Assembly (NCBI RefSeq): GCF_040720935.1
Contig: NZ_JBFDAE010000015.1
Location: forward strand, 41,011 to 105,010
Reading direction: 5' to 3'
From: Jejuia sp040720935
GTDB lineage: Bacteria > Bacteroidota > Bacteroidia > Flavobacteriales > Flavobacteriaceae
DNA: 64,000 nucleotides
The notes under the pieces are model-generated. The model searched no databases. It worked only from the letters and a program-made list of their open reading frames with translations, and was not told where the DNA came from. A program made the translations under genes and the position numbers. Positions 18,120 to 27,544 of this stretch are shown here, in pieces (position 1 is the first letter of the stretch; every line of letters begins with the position of its first letter).

Positions 18120-18150
18120 TATATGGCAGGTTTTTAAAACCCGACAGGTC
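18120..18150. repeat. Decayed REP-like palindrome (GACAGGTC variant)
   Basis: The right arm AAAACCCGACAGGTC matches the 50014-50044 palindrome arm with one change and is followed by TCA as in the RAYT-linked copies. The left arm is degenerate (GGCAGGTTTT retained). It lies downstream of the GT2 gene on the minus strand. Confidence 0.55.
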
Positions 18151-18215
18151 TCATAATGACTTAAATTTCCTCAACATCCTATAATTGTTGGTTGAGTGAT
18201 GGAATTTGGGATTTT

Positions 18216-19067
18216 TTATTTTTGGAATTTATTCATAATTCCTTTCCAACGTAAATTTCTAATAAATTTCCCTTCATCTTCAGAAACTAAAAATTCTATT
18301 TTTTCTTTTTTTGCCCTAAAAAAACCGGCCATATAATCTTTAAATAAGCTTAACTTACCTTTCTTGTAAGCCAGTTTTAATGCAGAAATTAAAGTGATAA
18401 AAAACCCATAGCGCATTTTGTACATGGCTTCGCCCTGCAAATACTTTGATGCTTTATTGTAACTAATCCCCGTCGGTTTTAAATGTTTTACATGAAGAGA
18501 AGCATCAGTTAGAATTTCCCAACCATAATATTTAGCCAATAATTCATCAACCGTGTCCCAGCCCATCGAGGGTTTTAGTTTTCCTATTTCCAGAAAACAA
18601 TCTTTTCTATAGGCTTTTAAAGCACCGCGAATGTGGTCTTTTCTTGTTAAGTTTTCCAATATCCAATCGCCGTTTTTTTCGATATAACAAAATCCAGAAA
18701 CCATCCCTAGTGTATCGTTTTTATTAAAATGAAGAGCGAGTTGTTCCAAATAATTGTTAGGGAAAATTAAATCGGCATCAAACTTACAAATCACATCATA
18801 ATTGTCATCTAAAGTTTCATAGCCTTTGTAGAACGCATTAATAATTTTTGAACCAGGGAGATGTTGGTCAGATGATTTACAATTAACCAAAGAAATACAA
18901 TCATGTTTTTGCGCATAGCCATCAACTACAGATTGTGTGTTGTCAGAAGAATTATCATTAACCACCACAATTTTCTTCGGTTTTAATGTTTGATTTACCA
19001 AAGAATAAAGTGTTAAACCAATGGATTCTGCTTCGTTATGTGCGGGAATGATAATGTAGAAATTCAA
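18216..19067 (-). CDS. Glycosyltransferase family 2
   Basis: Cytoplasmic GT-A-fold glycosyltransferase of 283 residues. The N-terminus IIPAHNEAESIGLTLYSLVNQ and the VVVNDNSSDNTQSVV block bind the nucleotide sugar; a DADLIFP motif provides the metal-binding DxD. A GWDTVDE segment later fits the catalytic region of GT2 inverting enzymes. It lies near the WlbA/WlbB pair and is divergent from the deacetylase gene, so it probably builds the same surface glycan. Donor and acceptor are unknown. Confidence 0.88.
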   Translation of the reverse strand: MNFYIIIPAHNEAESIGLTLYSLVNQTLKPKKIVVVNDNSSDNTQSVVDGYAQKHDCISLVNCKSSDQHLPGSKIINAFYKGYETLDDNYDVICKFDADLIFPNNYLEQLALHFNKNDTLGMVSGFCYIEKNGDWILENLTRKDHIRGALKAYRKDCFLEIGKLKPSMGWDTVDELLAKYYGWEILTDASLHVKHLKPTGISYNKASKYLQGEAMYKMRYGFFITLISALKLAYKKGKLSLFKDYMAGFFRAKKEKIEFLVSEDEGKFIRNLRWKGIMNKFQK

Positions 19068-19128
19068 GATCTTTTGATTGATTCTAAGTTTACGTTTAAT
19101 TGTAAATAACTTAATGTGCTAATTTAGT

Positions 19129-19136
19129 TATTTTTG
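19129..19136 (+). promoter_or_regulatory. Putative -7 promoter box (TATTTTTG)
   Basis: Exact TAnnTTTG match in the divergent gap, 73 bases before the deacetylase start. A TTG lies 26 bases upstream, slightly farther than the usual 17-23. Confidence 0.4.
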
Positions 19137-19209
19137 CGGTATCCCCGAACTTTGAATATCAAGTAAAAGGGAAGCCATATGGAGAGAATATATTTAAATT
19201 CAAAATTGA

Positions 19210-20205
19210 ATGGGGATTGTAAAAGATGTTTTATATACAGTTGCAAACAAGAATTTTTTGTCAAAATTCAAAAACCAAAATGTTTTTCCATATTATCATT
19301 TGGTTAGAGATGATCAGGTGGCTCATATTGAAAATTTATATAAATTTAAGAATTGTGCCCAATTTTTGGATGATATTGATGTTTTGACCCGTAATTATAA
19401 AGCAATAGATCCTAAAGATATATTAGATGATAATTTAAAAAACAATGGCTTTTTACTTTCATTTGATGACGGTTTACAGGAAATATATACTGTAATCTAT
19501 CCTGTTTTAAAGAAAAAAAACATCAATGCTATATTCTTTATAAACCCAAGTTTTGTTGATAATAATGAAGGTTTGTATAAACATTACTTAAGCATTGTTA
19601 TTTCGCATTTGAAGAATGATGGATTTAAAAACAACCTTTTAAAAGAAATAAGCGAAATATTTAATTTCACATATAATAGCGTTAGTGAGTTTAAGTCTAA
19701 ATTACTAAGTATAAAATATACAGATAGGCATAAAGTAGATGCTGTTTTTAACCTTTTAGATATTGATGTTAACCAATATTTAAAAGATTACACTCCATAT
19801 ATTACAAAATCCCAAATTCAAGAAATGATAGATGACGGATTTTATTTTGGCGGGCATACCATGACACACCCACCGCTTATTCAGTTATCATATGAAGACC
19901 AAAAAAAAGAAATAATTGATTCTTTAGATTGGTTGAAACATCATTTCGGAATTGATTATTCATTATTTTCTTTCCCGTTTTCAGATAGATCAATTTCAAA
20001 AAAATTACTAAATGAATTATTTGAATACGATAGTACTATTAGGGTTTTTGGTAATTCAGGTTTAAAAAAAGATATAGACAACAGGATTATTCAAAGGTTT
20101 TCTCTTGAAAACCCAGATAAACAAACTGAAAGAAGGGTTGTGACAGAAAATTTATACAAGTATTTTAATAGAATAGTTGGTAAATACCAGATTAAAAGAC
20201 AATGA
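19210..20205 (+). CDS. Polysaccharide deacetylase (NodB-type) family protein
   Basis: NodB-homology protein of 331 residues. Motif 1 LSFDDG (about residue 78) and motif 2 GGHTMTHPPL carry the catalytic Asp and the zinc-binding His residues. In place of the usual short NodB domain there is an about 90-residue insert between the motifs. There is no signal peptide, so it may act on a lipid-linked or nucleotide-linked precursor inside the cell. It is the first of three same-strand genes with the FkbH-like protein and a methyltransferase. Confidence 0.85.
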   Translation: MGIVKDVLYTVANKNFLSKFKNQNVFPYYHLVRDDQVAHIENLYKFKNCAQFLDDIDVLTRNYKAIDPKDILDDNLKNNGFLLSFDDGLQEIYTVIYPVLKKKNINAIFFINPSFVDNNEGLYKHYLSIVISHLKNDGFKNNLLKEISEIFNFTYNSVSEFKSKLLSIKYTDRHKVDAVFNLLDIDVNQYLKDYTPYITKSQIQEMIDDGFYFGGHTMTHPPLIQLSYEDQKKEIIDSLDWLKHHFGIDYSLFSFPFSDRSISKKLLNELFEYDSTIRVFGNSGLKKDIDNRIIQRFSLENPDKQTERRVVTENLYKYFNRIVGKYQIKRQ

Positions 20206-20330
20206 TATTTTATGTATTTATTCTGTTAAAAGTTTAAGTTAATAATAAGAGATACACTTTGTTTTAAAGACTTCGTTTATATTTACAGCTAGATAAAACC
20301 TTAATTTTAGTTCAGCTTTTCAAAACATTT

Positions 20331-22121
20331 ATGTACGAAACGGAAGTTTATATTAAAACAGTTCAAGAAAATTTGCCACAACAAGTTTTCAATGAATTTC
20401 TGAATACTTACCAAGAGGTAAAATCGATGAGCATGCTTCATTGGACAGAACATTGTACCGAATGTGCAATGCCTACATGCTTTACAACCTGCGATTTGTA
20501 TGCTCCCAGAATAGATGGAAAATGCCAACGCTTTGTTGAAGGTATTGAAAGAGTAGTCCAAAAAAATCAAAAAGATAAAGGGTATCAAATTTTAAAAATC
20601 AGATTTAAAAAATGGGGGGTTTTAGCAACCCAAGGTAATAATGAATTGTACGATTTTAAAGAAATAGAAAATAGAACACATAAGGATTTCAAAATATCCG
20701 AATTAATCCATTTAGCGCCATCACAGTTCATAAGGAAAAAATTAATCCAAAAAAGATATAGCCAAAAAAAGAATAGAATAATTGATGAGCAAAATAAGAA
20801 GGCAAAAATTCCTGATGTATTTTTAATGGAAATTTATAACCCATCTCAAAGTGTTATACCACTTGGTTTGGTCATTAGAAATGATGATGCTAAGTATAGC
20901 AAAATGCCCTTTCAATACCGTTTCGAACTTAAGCCTGGTTATAATAAGGAAACGATTCCTTTTGATGAAATAGCAAAAAGAATTAAAACAGAACTACCCT
21001 ATCGCATTAATCTGATACCTGAAAAATTAGATAGTGATATTCCGTTATATTTCGGGATAACTGAATTTGTACAATTAAAAGATTATAAACCCAAGGTTGA
21101 AAAGTCAAAAAAAGTTAAATGTGTTGTTTGGGATTTAGATCATACTATTTGGGATGGTATTTTGGTTGAAGATGGTTTAGAAAACCTGAAACTCAAAGAT
21201 GGTATTAAATCTATTTTAAGCCAATTGGAGCAAAAAGGCATAGTCAATTCTATAGCGAGCAAAAATAATTACGACTCAGCAATAGAGGCATTAAAACATT
21301 TTGGTATAGATGATTTTTTCGTGTACCCTAAAATTTCTTGGTTGCCTAAAAGTAAAAGTTTAAAAGAAATAGCGTTAGATCTAAATGTGAATGTGAACAC
21401 GTTTTTATTTGTTGATGATTCTGAATTTGAAAGGAAAGAGATTCAATCAATCTTACCTCAAGTAAGATTAATGGATGCCATTCATTATAAAACCTTACTC
21501 GATTTAGAAGAATTTCAAGTTCCTGTAACACAAGATAGTACCAACAGAAAGTCGTTTTATGCCAATGAGGAAAAAAGAAAAAAAGTATCGGATAACTATG
21601 AAGGCGATTATCTGGAGTTTCTAAGAACCTGTAATATTGAATTGGAAATAGAATCTCTTAAAAAAGAACATTTTGAAAGGGTTTACGAGCTCACACAAAG
21701 GACAAACCAGATGAATTTTTCGGGTAACCGATACACCAAAGCTGATATACAAAGCATTTATCAAAATGAAACTCTCTCATCTTATGTTCTGAGATGTAGC
21801 GATAAATTTGGCGACTATGGCATTATTGGTTTCGGCATTATTGAAAAGTCTAAAAATGAGCTTATCGATCTTATGTTTAGTTGTCGCATACAAAGTAAAA
21901 GAATAGAACATGCCTTTATTACTTATGTTTTAGAGCGATATCTTAAATTTGGAGATTTTTTTGTTACTTATAATCATACTGAAAGAAATAAGTTTTCAGC
22001 CCAGGTTTTTAATGATTTTAATTTTGAAATTATAAAACAAGAAGGTGCTTTAAGAGTACTTAAATTTGAACAAGGAAGAAAAATTCCTAACGACAAATTA
22101 ATAACAATATTAGAAAAGTAA
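20331..22121 (+). CDS. HAD-IIIC (FkbH-like) protein with N-terminal five-Cys motif
   Basis: Protein of 596 residues. The middle (about 260-400) is a HAD phosphatase domain with VVWDLDHTIWDG, and the end (about 440-590) is GNAT-like, the arrangement of FkbH proteins that load glyceryl groups onto carrier proteins. The N-terminal 240 residues are not standard: Cys42, Cys45, Cys50, Cys54 and Cys65 lie in HCTECAMPTCFTTCDLY followed by DGKCQRF, a CX2CX4CX3C pattern that could bind an Fe-S cluster or zinc. The gene ends one base before the methyltransferase start. No acyl carrier protein gene is seen nearby. Confidence 0.82.
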   Translation: MYETEVYIKTVQENLPQQVFNEFLNTYQEVKSMSMLHWTEHCTECAMPTCFTTCDLYAPRIDGKCQRFVEGIERVVQKNQKDKGYQILKIRFKKWGVLATQGNNELYDFKEIENRTHKDFKISELIHLAPSQFIRKKLIQKRYSQKKNRIIDEQNKKAKIPDVFLMEIYNPSQSVIPLGLVIRNDDAKYSKMPFQYRFELKPGYNKETIPFDEIAKRIKTELPYRINLIPEKLDSDIPLYFGITEFVQLKDYKPKVEKSKKVKCVVWDLDHTIWDGILVEDGLENLKLKDGIKSILSQLEQKGIVNSIASKNNYDSAIEALKHFGIDDFFVYPKISWLPKSKSLKEIALDLNVNVNTFLFVDDSEFERKEIQSILPQVRLMDAIHYKTLLDLEEFQVPVTQDSTNRKSFYANEEKRKKVSDNYEGDYLEFLRTCNIELEIESLKKEHFERVYELTQRTNQMNFSGNRYTKADIQSIYQNETLSSYVLRCSDKFGDYGIIGFGIIEKSKNELIDLMFSCRIQSKRIEHAFITYVLERYLKFGDFFVTYNHTERNKFSAQVFNDFNFEIIKQEGALRVLKFEQGRKIPNDKLITILEK

Positions 22122-22122
22122 T

Positions 22123-22827
22123 ATGCCACTCCACCCTTTTTTGTCAAAAACTAAATTGTATAAACCTTTTAGGAAAGTATTCAAGCATTTTAGTGCTTTA
22201 CATAAGTATTTGGAATTTATTGAATTTATGAGCGAAAACAAAGGCAAAGGAGAGATTAATGACTATTACACTAGATCTGCAACCTATAAAAATCGCATTC
22301 AGCTGCATGATAAATTGCTGTCGGAATTAAAAAATAAACCTATTTATTATTATGAATTCGGAGTTGCTGGCGGAGATATGATTAAAAAATGGTCTTCTAT
22401 CAACAAAATAGAAACATCACGTTTTGTAGGTTTTGATTCGTTTGAAGGACTTCCTGAACATTGGGAAGAAAAACAACAAGGGCATTTTAATCAAGACGGT
22501 AAATTCCCAGATATAAAGGATAGTAGAGTTAAATTTGTGAAAGGTTGGTTTCAAGATTCAGTTTATAAGGAGTTGTTGAACTGTAATTTTGAAAAACAAT
22601 GTGTGTATCATTTGGATGCTGATTTGTTTTCATCTACACTTTATGTGTTGTTTCAGATTCAGCCTAAACTTAAAGTGAATGACATACTGATATTTGATGA
22701 ATTTTCCAGCTTTGAACATGAATTTGATGCATTCGAAATCTTCAAAAAATGCACCAATAATAAGTGGCAATTTGAGTTTATAGGTGCAGTAAATAATTAT
22801 AGACAAGTGGCATTCAAACTGAAATAA
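22123..22827 (+). CDS. TylF/MycF-like SAM-dependent methyltransferase
   Basis: Class I methyltransferase of 234 residues. YYYEFGVAGGDMIKKW is the SAM-binding motif I, FVGFDSFEGLPEHW is the strand-2 segment characteristic of TylF/MycF-type O-methyltransferases, and HLDADLFSSTLYVL carries the acidic metal-binding residues. TylF enzymes methylate sugar hydroxyls. Placed one base after the FkbH-like gene, it most likely decorates the same glycan. Confidence 0.85.
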   Translation: MPLHPFLSKTKLYKPFRKVFKHFSALHKYLEFIEFMSENKGKGEINDYYTRSATYKNRIQLHDKLLSELKNKPIYYYEFGVAGGDMIKKWSSINKIETSRFVGFDSFEGLPEHWEEKQQGHFNQDGKFPDIKDSRVKFVKGWFQDSVYKELLNCNFEKQCVYHLDADLFSSTLYVLFQIQPKLKVNDILIFDEFSSFEHEFDAFEIFKKCTNNKWQFEFIGAVNNYRQVAFKLK

Positions 22828-22833
22828 ATAGGG

Positions 22834-23355
22834 CTAAACTCTTTCAGCATAGACAATATAGTATCTAGGTGTAAACCAACGTAAAATAGGGCGAATACCG
22901 ATTTTTTTAGTTGGATTGGTCCATTTCTCGCTATCAATAATTTTCCATCCTGCTTTTTCCAATAACCAATCGAATTGCCAATCTTCAAACTCATGATAAT
23001 GTCTGTCCAACATATCCGTTTTGCTTCTATAGGCCGAAGAAAACCAAAGTTTTAATGGAATACTAGCAACGAGTTTATCCGCTTTAATAGATTTCAAAAC
23101 TGTGAAAGGCGATAATAAATGTTCGAAAATTTCAAAAGCTGTAACAACTTCCGCTTTGGAGTTTTCTATAGTTGAGGTATCAATATCTAAATCTTCACCC
23201 TTAGTATTTTCAACAGAATAACCATGTTTAGTCATAATTTCCGTAAACGGATTTACAACACCTAAATCTAAAATAGTTTCGGAATTAGAAATGTGTTTTT
23301 CTAAAAATTCAATGGTATGTTTAAATCGTTTGTTTGGAAAACTGTTCTCGTACAT
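22834..23355 (-). CDS. Class I SAM-dependent methyltransferase
   Basis: Small methyltransferase of 173 residues. The SAM-binding motif reads ILDLGVVNPFTEIM, with VVTAFEIFEHLLSPF as motif IV-like sequence. It is convergent with the TylF-like gene, the two ends lying 6 bases apart. The substrate is unknown; the neighbourhood points to glycan modification. Confidence 0.8.
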   Translation of the reverse strand: MYENSFPNKRFKHTIEFLEKHISNSETILDLGVVNPFTEIMTKHGYSVENTKGEDLDIDTSTIENSKAEVVTAFEIFEHLLSPFTVLKSIKADKLVASIPLKLWFSSAYRSKTDMLDRHYHEFEDWQFDWLLEKAGWKIIDSEKWTNPTKKIGIRPILRWFTPRYYIVYAERV

Positions 23356-23415
23356 TAAATTATTCTATTTTTTCTTTTCCGTGGAAACGGAAATCTCTAA
23401 TAATCATTAAAAATG

Positions 23416-24474
23416 TTACTGCTTATAAACAACCGCATTAATATTCATTCCTGCACCTACGCTTGCAAAAATAATCACATCACCTTTGTTGATGTGTTGG
23501 TTTTCCATCTCGCCGTTTAAAATTCTATTGTATAAAGTAGGTACGGTTGCTACACTAGAATTCCCCAGTTTTCCGATGCTCATTGGCATAATACCTTCGG
23601 GCATTTCTAGATTGTACAATTCGTAGAACCGTTTTACAATCGCCTCGTCCATTTTTTCATTGGCTTGGTGAATCAAGATCTTTTTTACTTCAGAAATAGC
23701 AATGCCACTTTTATCCAAACAAGATTTCATTGCTAACGGGACGTTAGTAAGTGCGAATTCGTAAATCTTTCTGCCATACATTTTTATGTATCTCCGCTTG
23801 TCTTTTATTTCGGGGTTGTTGGTTTCTCCAAAATATATAAAATGCGCTTCATCTAAAGCAAATGTTGCAGTTTCATGTGTTAGAATACCGCCTTCATCTT
23901 CTGTAGATTCTATAACCACAGCACCAGCGCCATCACTATAAATCATGGAATCCCTATCGTATGCATCAATAACACGCGACAAGGTTTCAGCACCTATAAT
24001 AAGACATTTTTTTGCAATACCGGATTTTATAAAAGCATTGGCTTGAATAACACCTTCTATCCAACCTGGGCATCCAAACAATAAATCGTATGCCACACAT
24101 TTCGGGTTTTTTATGCGCAATAAATGTTTTACTCTTGAAGCAATACTTGGCACGGTATCACTTTGCTGGCTATCATGTCTAACGTCGCCATAATTATGCG
24201 CAACAATAATATAATCTAAATCTTCACGATTAATTTTAGCATTTTCAATAGCTTTTTCCGCAGCGAACGATGCAATATCAGAAGTATTTAAATGATTTTT
24301 TGCATATCTACGTTCGTCAATTCCGGTTATTGCTTTAAATTTCTTTACAATAACTTCACTTGGCACTTTAATGGCAGAACCATCGCTATTTAAAAATTCA
24401 TGATTATGGAAGTTTTCATTCTTTTCAATAGTCGAGGGGATATAGCTTCCTGTACCAGTAATCTTAATGTTCAT
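23416..24474 (-). CDS. 3-oxoacyl-ACP synthase III family protein (KAS III / FabH-like)
   Basis: Thiolase-fold condensing enzyme of 352 residues with an intact Cys-His-Asn triad: Cys in DLLFGCPGWIEG, His in ILIHQANEKMDEA, Asn in GKLGNSSVATVPTL. KAS III enzymes join an acyl-CoA to an acyl-ACP. The flanking sequence MNIKITGTGSYIPS is typical. Its position beside FkbH-like, deacetylase and glycosyltransferase genes rather than fatty-acid genes suggests a specialised role such as making an acyl decoration, not housekeeping FabH. Confidence 0.87.
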   Translation of the reverse strand: MNIKITGTGSYIPSTIEKNENFHNHEFLNSDGSAIKVPSEVIVKKFKAITGIDERRYAKNHLNTSDIASFAAEKAIENAKINREDLDYIIVAHNYGDVRHDSQQSDTVPSIASRVKHLLRIKNPKCVAYDLLFGCPGWIEGVIQANAFIKSGIAKKCLIIGAETLSRVIDAYDRDSMIYSDGAGAVVIESTEDEGGILTHETATFALDEAHFIYFGETNNPEIKDKRRYIKMYGRKIYEFALTNVPLAMKSCLDKSGIAISEVKKILIHQANEKMDEAIVKRFYELYNLEMPEGIMPMSIGKLGNSSVATVPTLYNRILNGEMENQHINKGDVIIFASVGAGMNINAVVYKQ

Positions 24475-24573
24475 ATATAAAATTGCTTTTAATTAGAATA
24501 TTACAAGCAAGATAATCTGTTTATAATAATTTAAAATTTAATTTTTCAAATTTTTACGATGTTCAAAGTGTGT

Positions 24574-27423
24574 TTAAGCTTCCATATATGCCTCAATTGG
24601 AGCGCATGTACAGATTAAATTTCTATCGCCATAGGCATCATCCACCCGTCTTACAGATGGCCAAAATTTATTGGAACGTAAATAATCCAATGGAAACGCA
24701 GCTTTCTCACGAGAGTATGGTAAATACCATTCGTCTGCCGTAATCATTTCTAAAGTATGTGGTGCATTTTTAAGCACATTATCGGGGTCATCTTTAGTTA
24801 CAACATCAATTTCATGTTTTATAGAAATCATAGCATTACAAAAACGATCTATTTCTGCTTTACTTTCGCTTTCGGTTGGCTCAATCATCATCGTTCCAGC
24901 TACTGGAAATGAAACTGTTGGCGCATGAAAACCATAGTCCATTAAACGTTTTGCAATATCTGTAACTTCAATGCCATTGGCTTTAAATGGGCGACAATCG
25001 ATTATCATTTCGTGTGCTGCCCTACCACGTTCACCTGAATATAAAGTCTCGTAATGGCCTTCTAATCTGTGTTTTACATAATTTGCGTTTAAAATAGCAA
25101 TTTTAGTAGATTGGGTAAGACCTTCCGTTCCCAGCATTTTTATATAACCATAGGAAATCAAACAGGCTAAAGCAGAGCCAAATGGTGCAGCAGAAATTGC
25201 CGTAATTGCCTTTTTCCCACCAGTTTTAACCAAAGGATTTCCCGGTAAAAAAGGCACTAATTGTTTTGCCACACAAATAGGACCGACACCTGGGCCACCG
25301 CCGCCATGTGGAATTGCAAAGGTTTTATGGAGGTTAAGATGACAAACGTCTGCACCGATATTCCCGGGATTTGTAAGTCCCACTTGGGCATTCATATTTG
25401 CACCATCCATATAAACTTGTCCGCCGTTATCATGGATGATTTTAGTGATTTTTTTGATGCCAGACTCATAAACCCCGTGCGTTGACGGATAGGTCACCAT
25501 TAAAGCCGCTAGATTATCTTTGTGCAATTCTGCTTTTTCACGTAAATCATCAATATCAATATTACCTTCTTCTGTAGATTTTGTGACCACCACTTTCATG
25601 CCTGCCATAACAGCACTTGCAGGATTTGTGCCGTGTGCGGAAGAAGGAATTAAACAAATATTTCTATGGTGATCACCACGAGATTCATGATATGCTTTTA
25701 TGACCATCAAACCTGCAAATTCGCCTTGCGCTCCAGAATTTGGTTGTAATGACGTAGCTGCAAACCCAGTAATTTCAGTTAATTGATCTTCCAGTTCTTC
25801 TAAAACAGCGCGATATCCTTTGGCTTGATTTAATGGCGCAAACGGGTGGATATTTCCCCATTTAAACCAACTTAATGGCAACATTTCAGAAGCGGCATTC
25901 AATTTCATGGTACAAGATCCCAATGAAATCATCGAATGGTTGAGTGCTAAATCTTTTCGTTCTAAAGTCTTAATATAGCGCATTAATTCAGTTTCCGAAT
26001 GGTATGTATTGAATACATCAAGCGTTAAAAAATCTGAAGTTCTTTTGATATTTGGATGAATATTATCAGCTGGAGTTATTTCCGAAATTGTAACAGGTTC
26101 TTTTCCTGCGGCTTCGGCGAAAACTGAAATCAAATAATTAATATCTCTTATGGAAGTAGTCTCATTAATCGAAATTGTAACGGTATTTTTATTAGGATAC
26201 CATAAGTTTACTTTTTTATCAGTAGCTACTTTTCTTATTTTTTTTGCTTTTGTTTTTATCTGAAGTGTATCAAAAAACGACGTATTAACTTGTTCATACC
26301 CAAAAGAATTTAATATTTCTGCCAGTTTAGAAGCTTTATTATGAACTTTATCAGCAATAAATTTTAACCCTTGTGGGCCATGATAAACGGCGTACATACT
26401 TGCCATAACAGCCAATAAAACCTGAGCGGTACAAATATTGGAAGTTGCTTTATCTCTTTTAATATGTTGTTCGCGCGTTTGTAATGCCATACGAAGCGCA
26501 CGGTTCCCGTTTACATCTTTGGTAACACCAATAATACGACCCGGTAAATCTCTTTTATAAGCTTCTTTGGTTGCAAAATACGCCGCATGGGGTCCACCAT
26601 ATCCCATAGGGATTCCAAAACGTTGGGTGGTGCCAACAACAACATCTGCGCCAAATTTCCCCGGAGCTTCTAGCTTTACCAAACTCAAAATATCGGCAGC
26701 TACAGCTACTTTAATTTTTGCTTTGTTTGCTTTGGTTATGAAGGTTTCAATGTCGGTAATTTGTCCGTCTTTTCCGGGATATTGCAAAATGGCACCGAAA
26801 AATTCTTCTGAAAAATTAAATTCTTCTTCATTACCAACTACTAATTCAATTCCAATAGGATTTGCCCTAGTTTCCAATAAAGAGAGGGTTTGCGGTAAAA
26901 TATTTTCAGAAACAAAAAATTTATTGATTTTTGCTTTTTTCTGATCTCTTTCTCTAACTGCAAATAGTAAACTCATGGCTTCAGCAGCTGCTGTACTTTC
27001 ATCTAAAAGTGATGCATTGGCAATTTCCATACCTGTTAAATCGGTAACCATGGTTTGGAAATTCAGAAGTGCTTCCAGTCTTCCTTGAGCAATTTCAGCT
27101 TGATATGGCGTGTAGGCTGTGTACCAACCTGGGTTTTCAAGAATATTTCGCTGAATAACGGCAGGCATAATAGTTGGATGATAGCCTAAACCAATATATG
27201 TTTTGTAGGCTTTATTTTTTTTGGATAGTTCATGAATATGCAATAAATAGTCATGCTCGGTCATGGGTTCATCTAGATCTAAATCATTTTTTAAGCGAAT
27301 GCCATCAGGAATGGTTTCAAAAATTAATTCATCTAGAGCATTTAAACCAAGGGCATTCAGCATTGATTTTTGGTCTTCCTCACGAGGGCCTATATGACGT
27401 AGCGCAAAAGCATTTGTATTCAT
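24574..27423 (-). CDS. gcvP: Glycine dehydrogenase (decarboxylating), P-protein
   Basis: PLP-dependent glycine cleavage system P-protein of 949 residues, fused alpha-beta form. The N-terminal half starts ALRHIGPREEDQKSML and contains YTPYQAEIAQGRLE; the C-terminal half holds the PLP lysine in HLNLHKTFAIPHGGGGPG. It decarboxylates glycine and passes the aminomethyl group to the H-protein, which is not in this window. I start at ATG 27423 instead of the in-frame TTG 30 bases upstream because of the family start and the -7 box between. Confidence 0.96.
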   Translation of the reverse strand: MNTNAFALRHIGPREEDQKSMLNALGLNALDELIFETIPDGIRLKNDLDLDEPMTEHDYLLHIHELSKKNKAYKTYIGLGYHPTIMPAVIQRNILENPGWYTAYTPYQAEIAQGRLEALLNFQTMVTDLTGMEIANASLLDESTAAAEAMSLLFAVRERDQKKAKINKFFVSENILPQTLSLLETRANPIGIELVVGNEEEFNFSEEFFGAILQYPGKDGQITDIETFITKANKAKIKVAVAADILSLVKLEAPGKFGADVVVGTTQRFGIPMGYGGPHAAYFATKEAYKRDLPGRIIGVTKDVNGNRALRMALQTREQHIKRDKATSNICTAQVLLAVMASMYAVYHGPQGLKFIADKVHNKASKLAEILNSFGYEQVNTSFFDTLQIKTKAKKIRKVATDKKVNLWYPNKNTVTISINETTSIRDINYLISVFAEAAGKEPVTISEITPADNIHPNIKRTSDFLTLDVFNTYHSETELMRYIKTLERKDLALNHSMISLGSCTMKLNAASEMLPLSWFKWGNIHPFAPLNQAKGYRAVLEELEDQLTEITGFAATSLQPNSGAQGEFAGLMVIKAYHESRGDHHRNICLIPSSAHGTNPASAVMAGMKVVVTKSTEEGNIDIDDLREKAELHKDNLAALMVTYPSTHGVYESGIKKITKIIHDNGGQVYMDGANMNAQVGLTNPGNIGADVCHLNLHKTFAIPHGGGGPGVGPICVAKQLVPFLPGNPLVKTGGKKAITAISAAPFGSALACLISYGYIKMLGTEGLTQSTKIAILNANYVKHRLEGHYETLYSGERGRAAHEMIIDCRPFKANGIEVTDIAKRLMDYGFHAPTVSFPVAGTMMIEPTESESKAEIDRFCNAMISIKHEIDVVTKDDPDNVLKNAPHTLEMITADEWYLPYSREKAAFPLDYLRSNKFWPSVRRVDDAYGDRNLICTCAPIEAYMEA

Positions 27424-27450
27424 TATACTTGAAATTTGTTGAATAATTTG

Positions 27451-27458
27451 CAAAATTA
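27451..27458 (-). promoter_or_regulatory. Putative -7 promoter box for gcvP (TAATTTTG on the minus strand)
   Basis: Exact TAnnTTTG match on the minus strand, 27 bases upstream of the gcvP ATG. No convincing -33 box. Confidence 0.4.
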
Positions 27459-27544
27459 CTCAATAATTGGAAGGTTTTATGACCGAAAACGGAAAGTTTT
27501 TAACCAATAGGAAACTTTATTAACAGTTTGTTTATTTTTACCAT

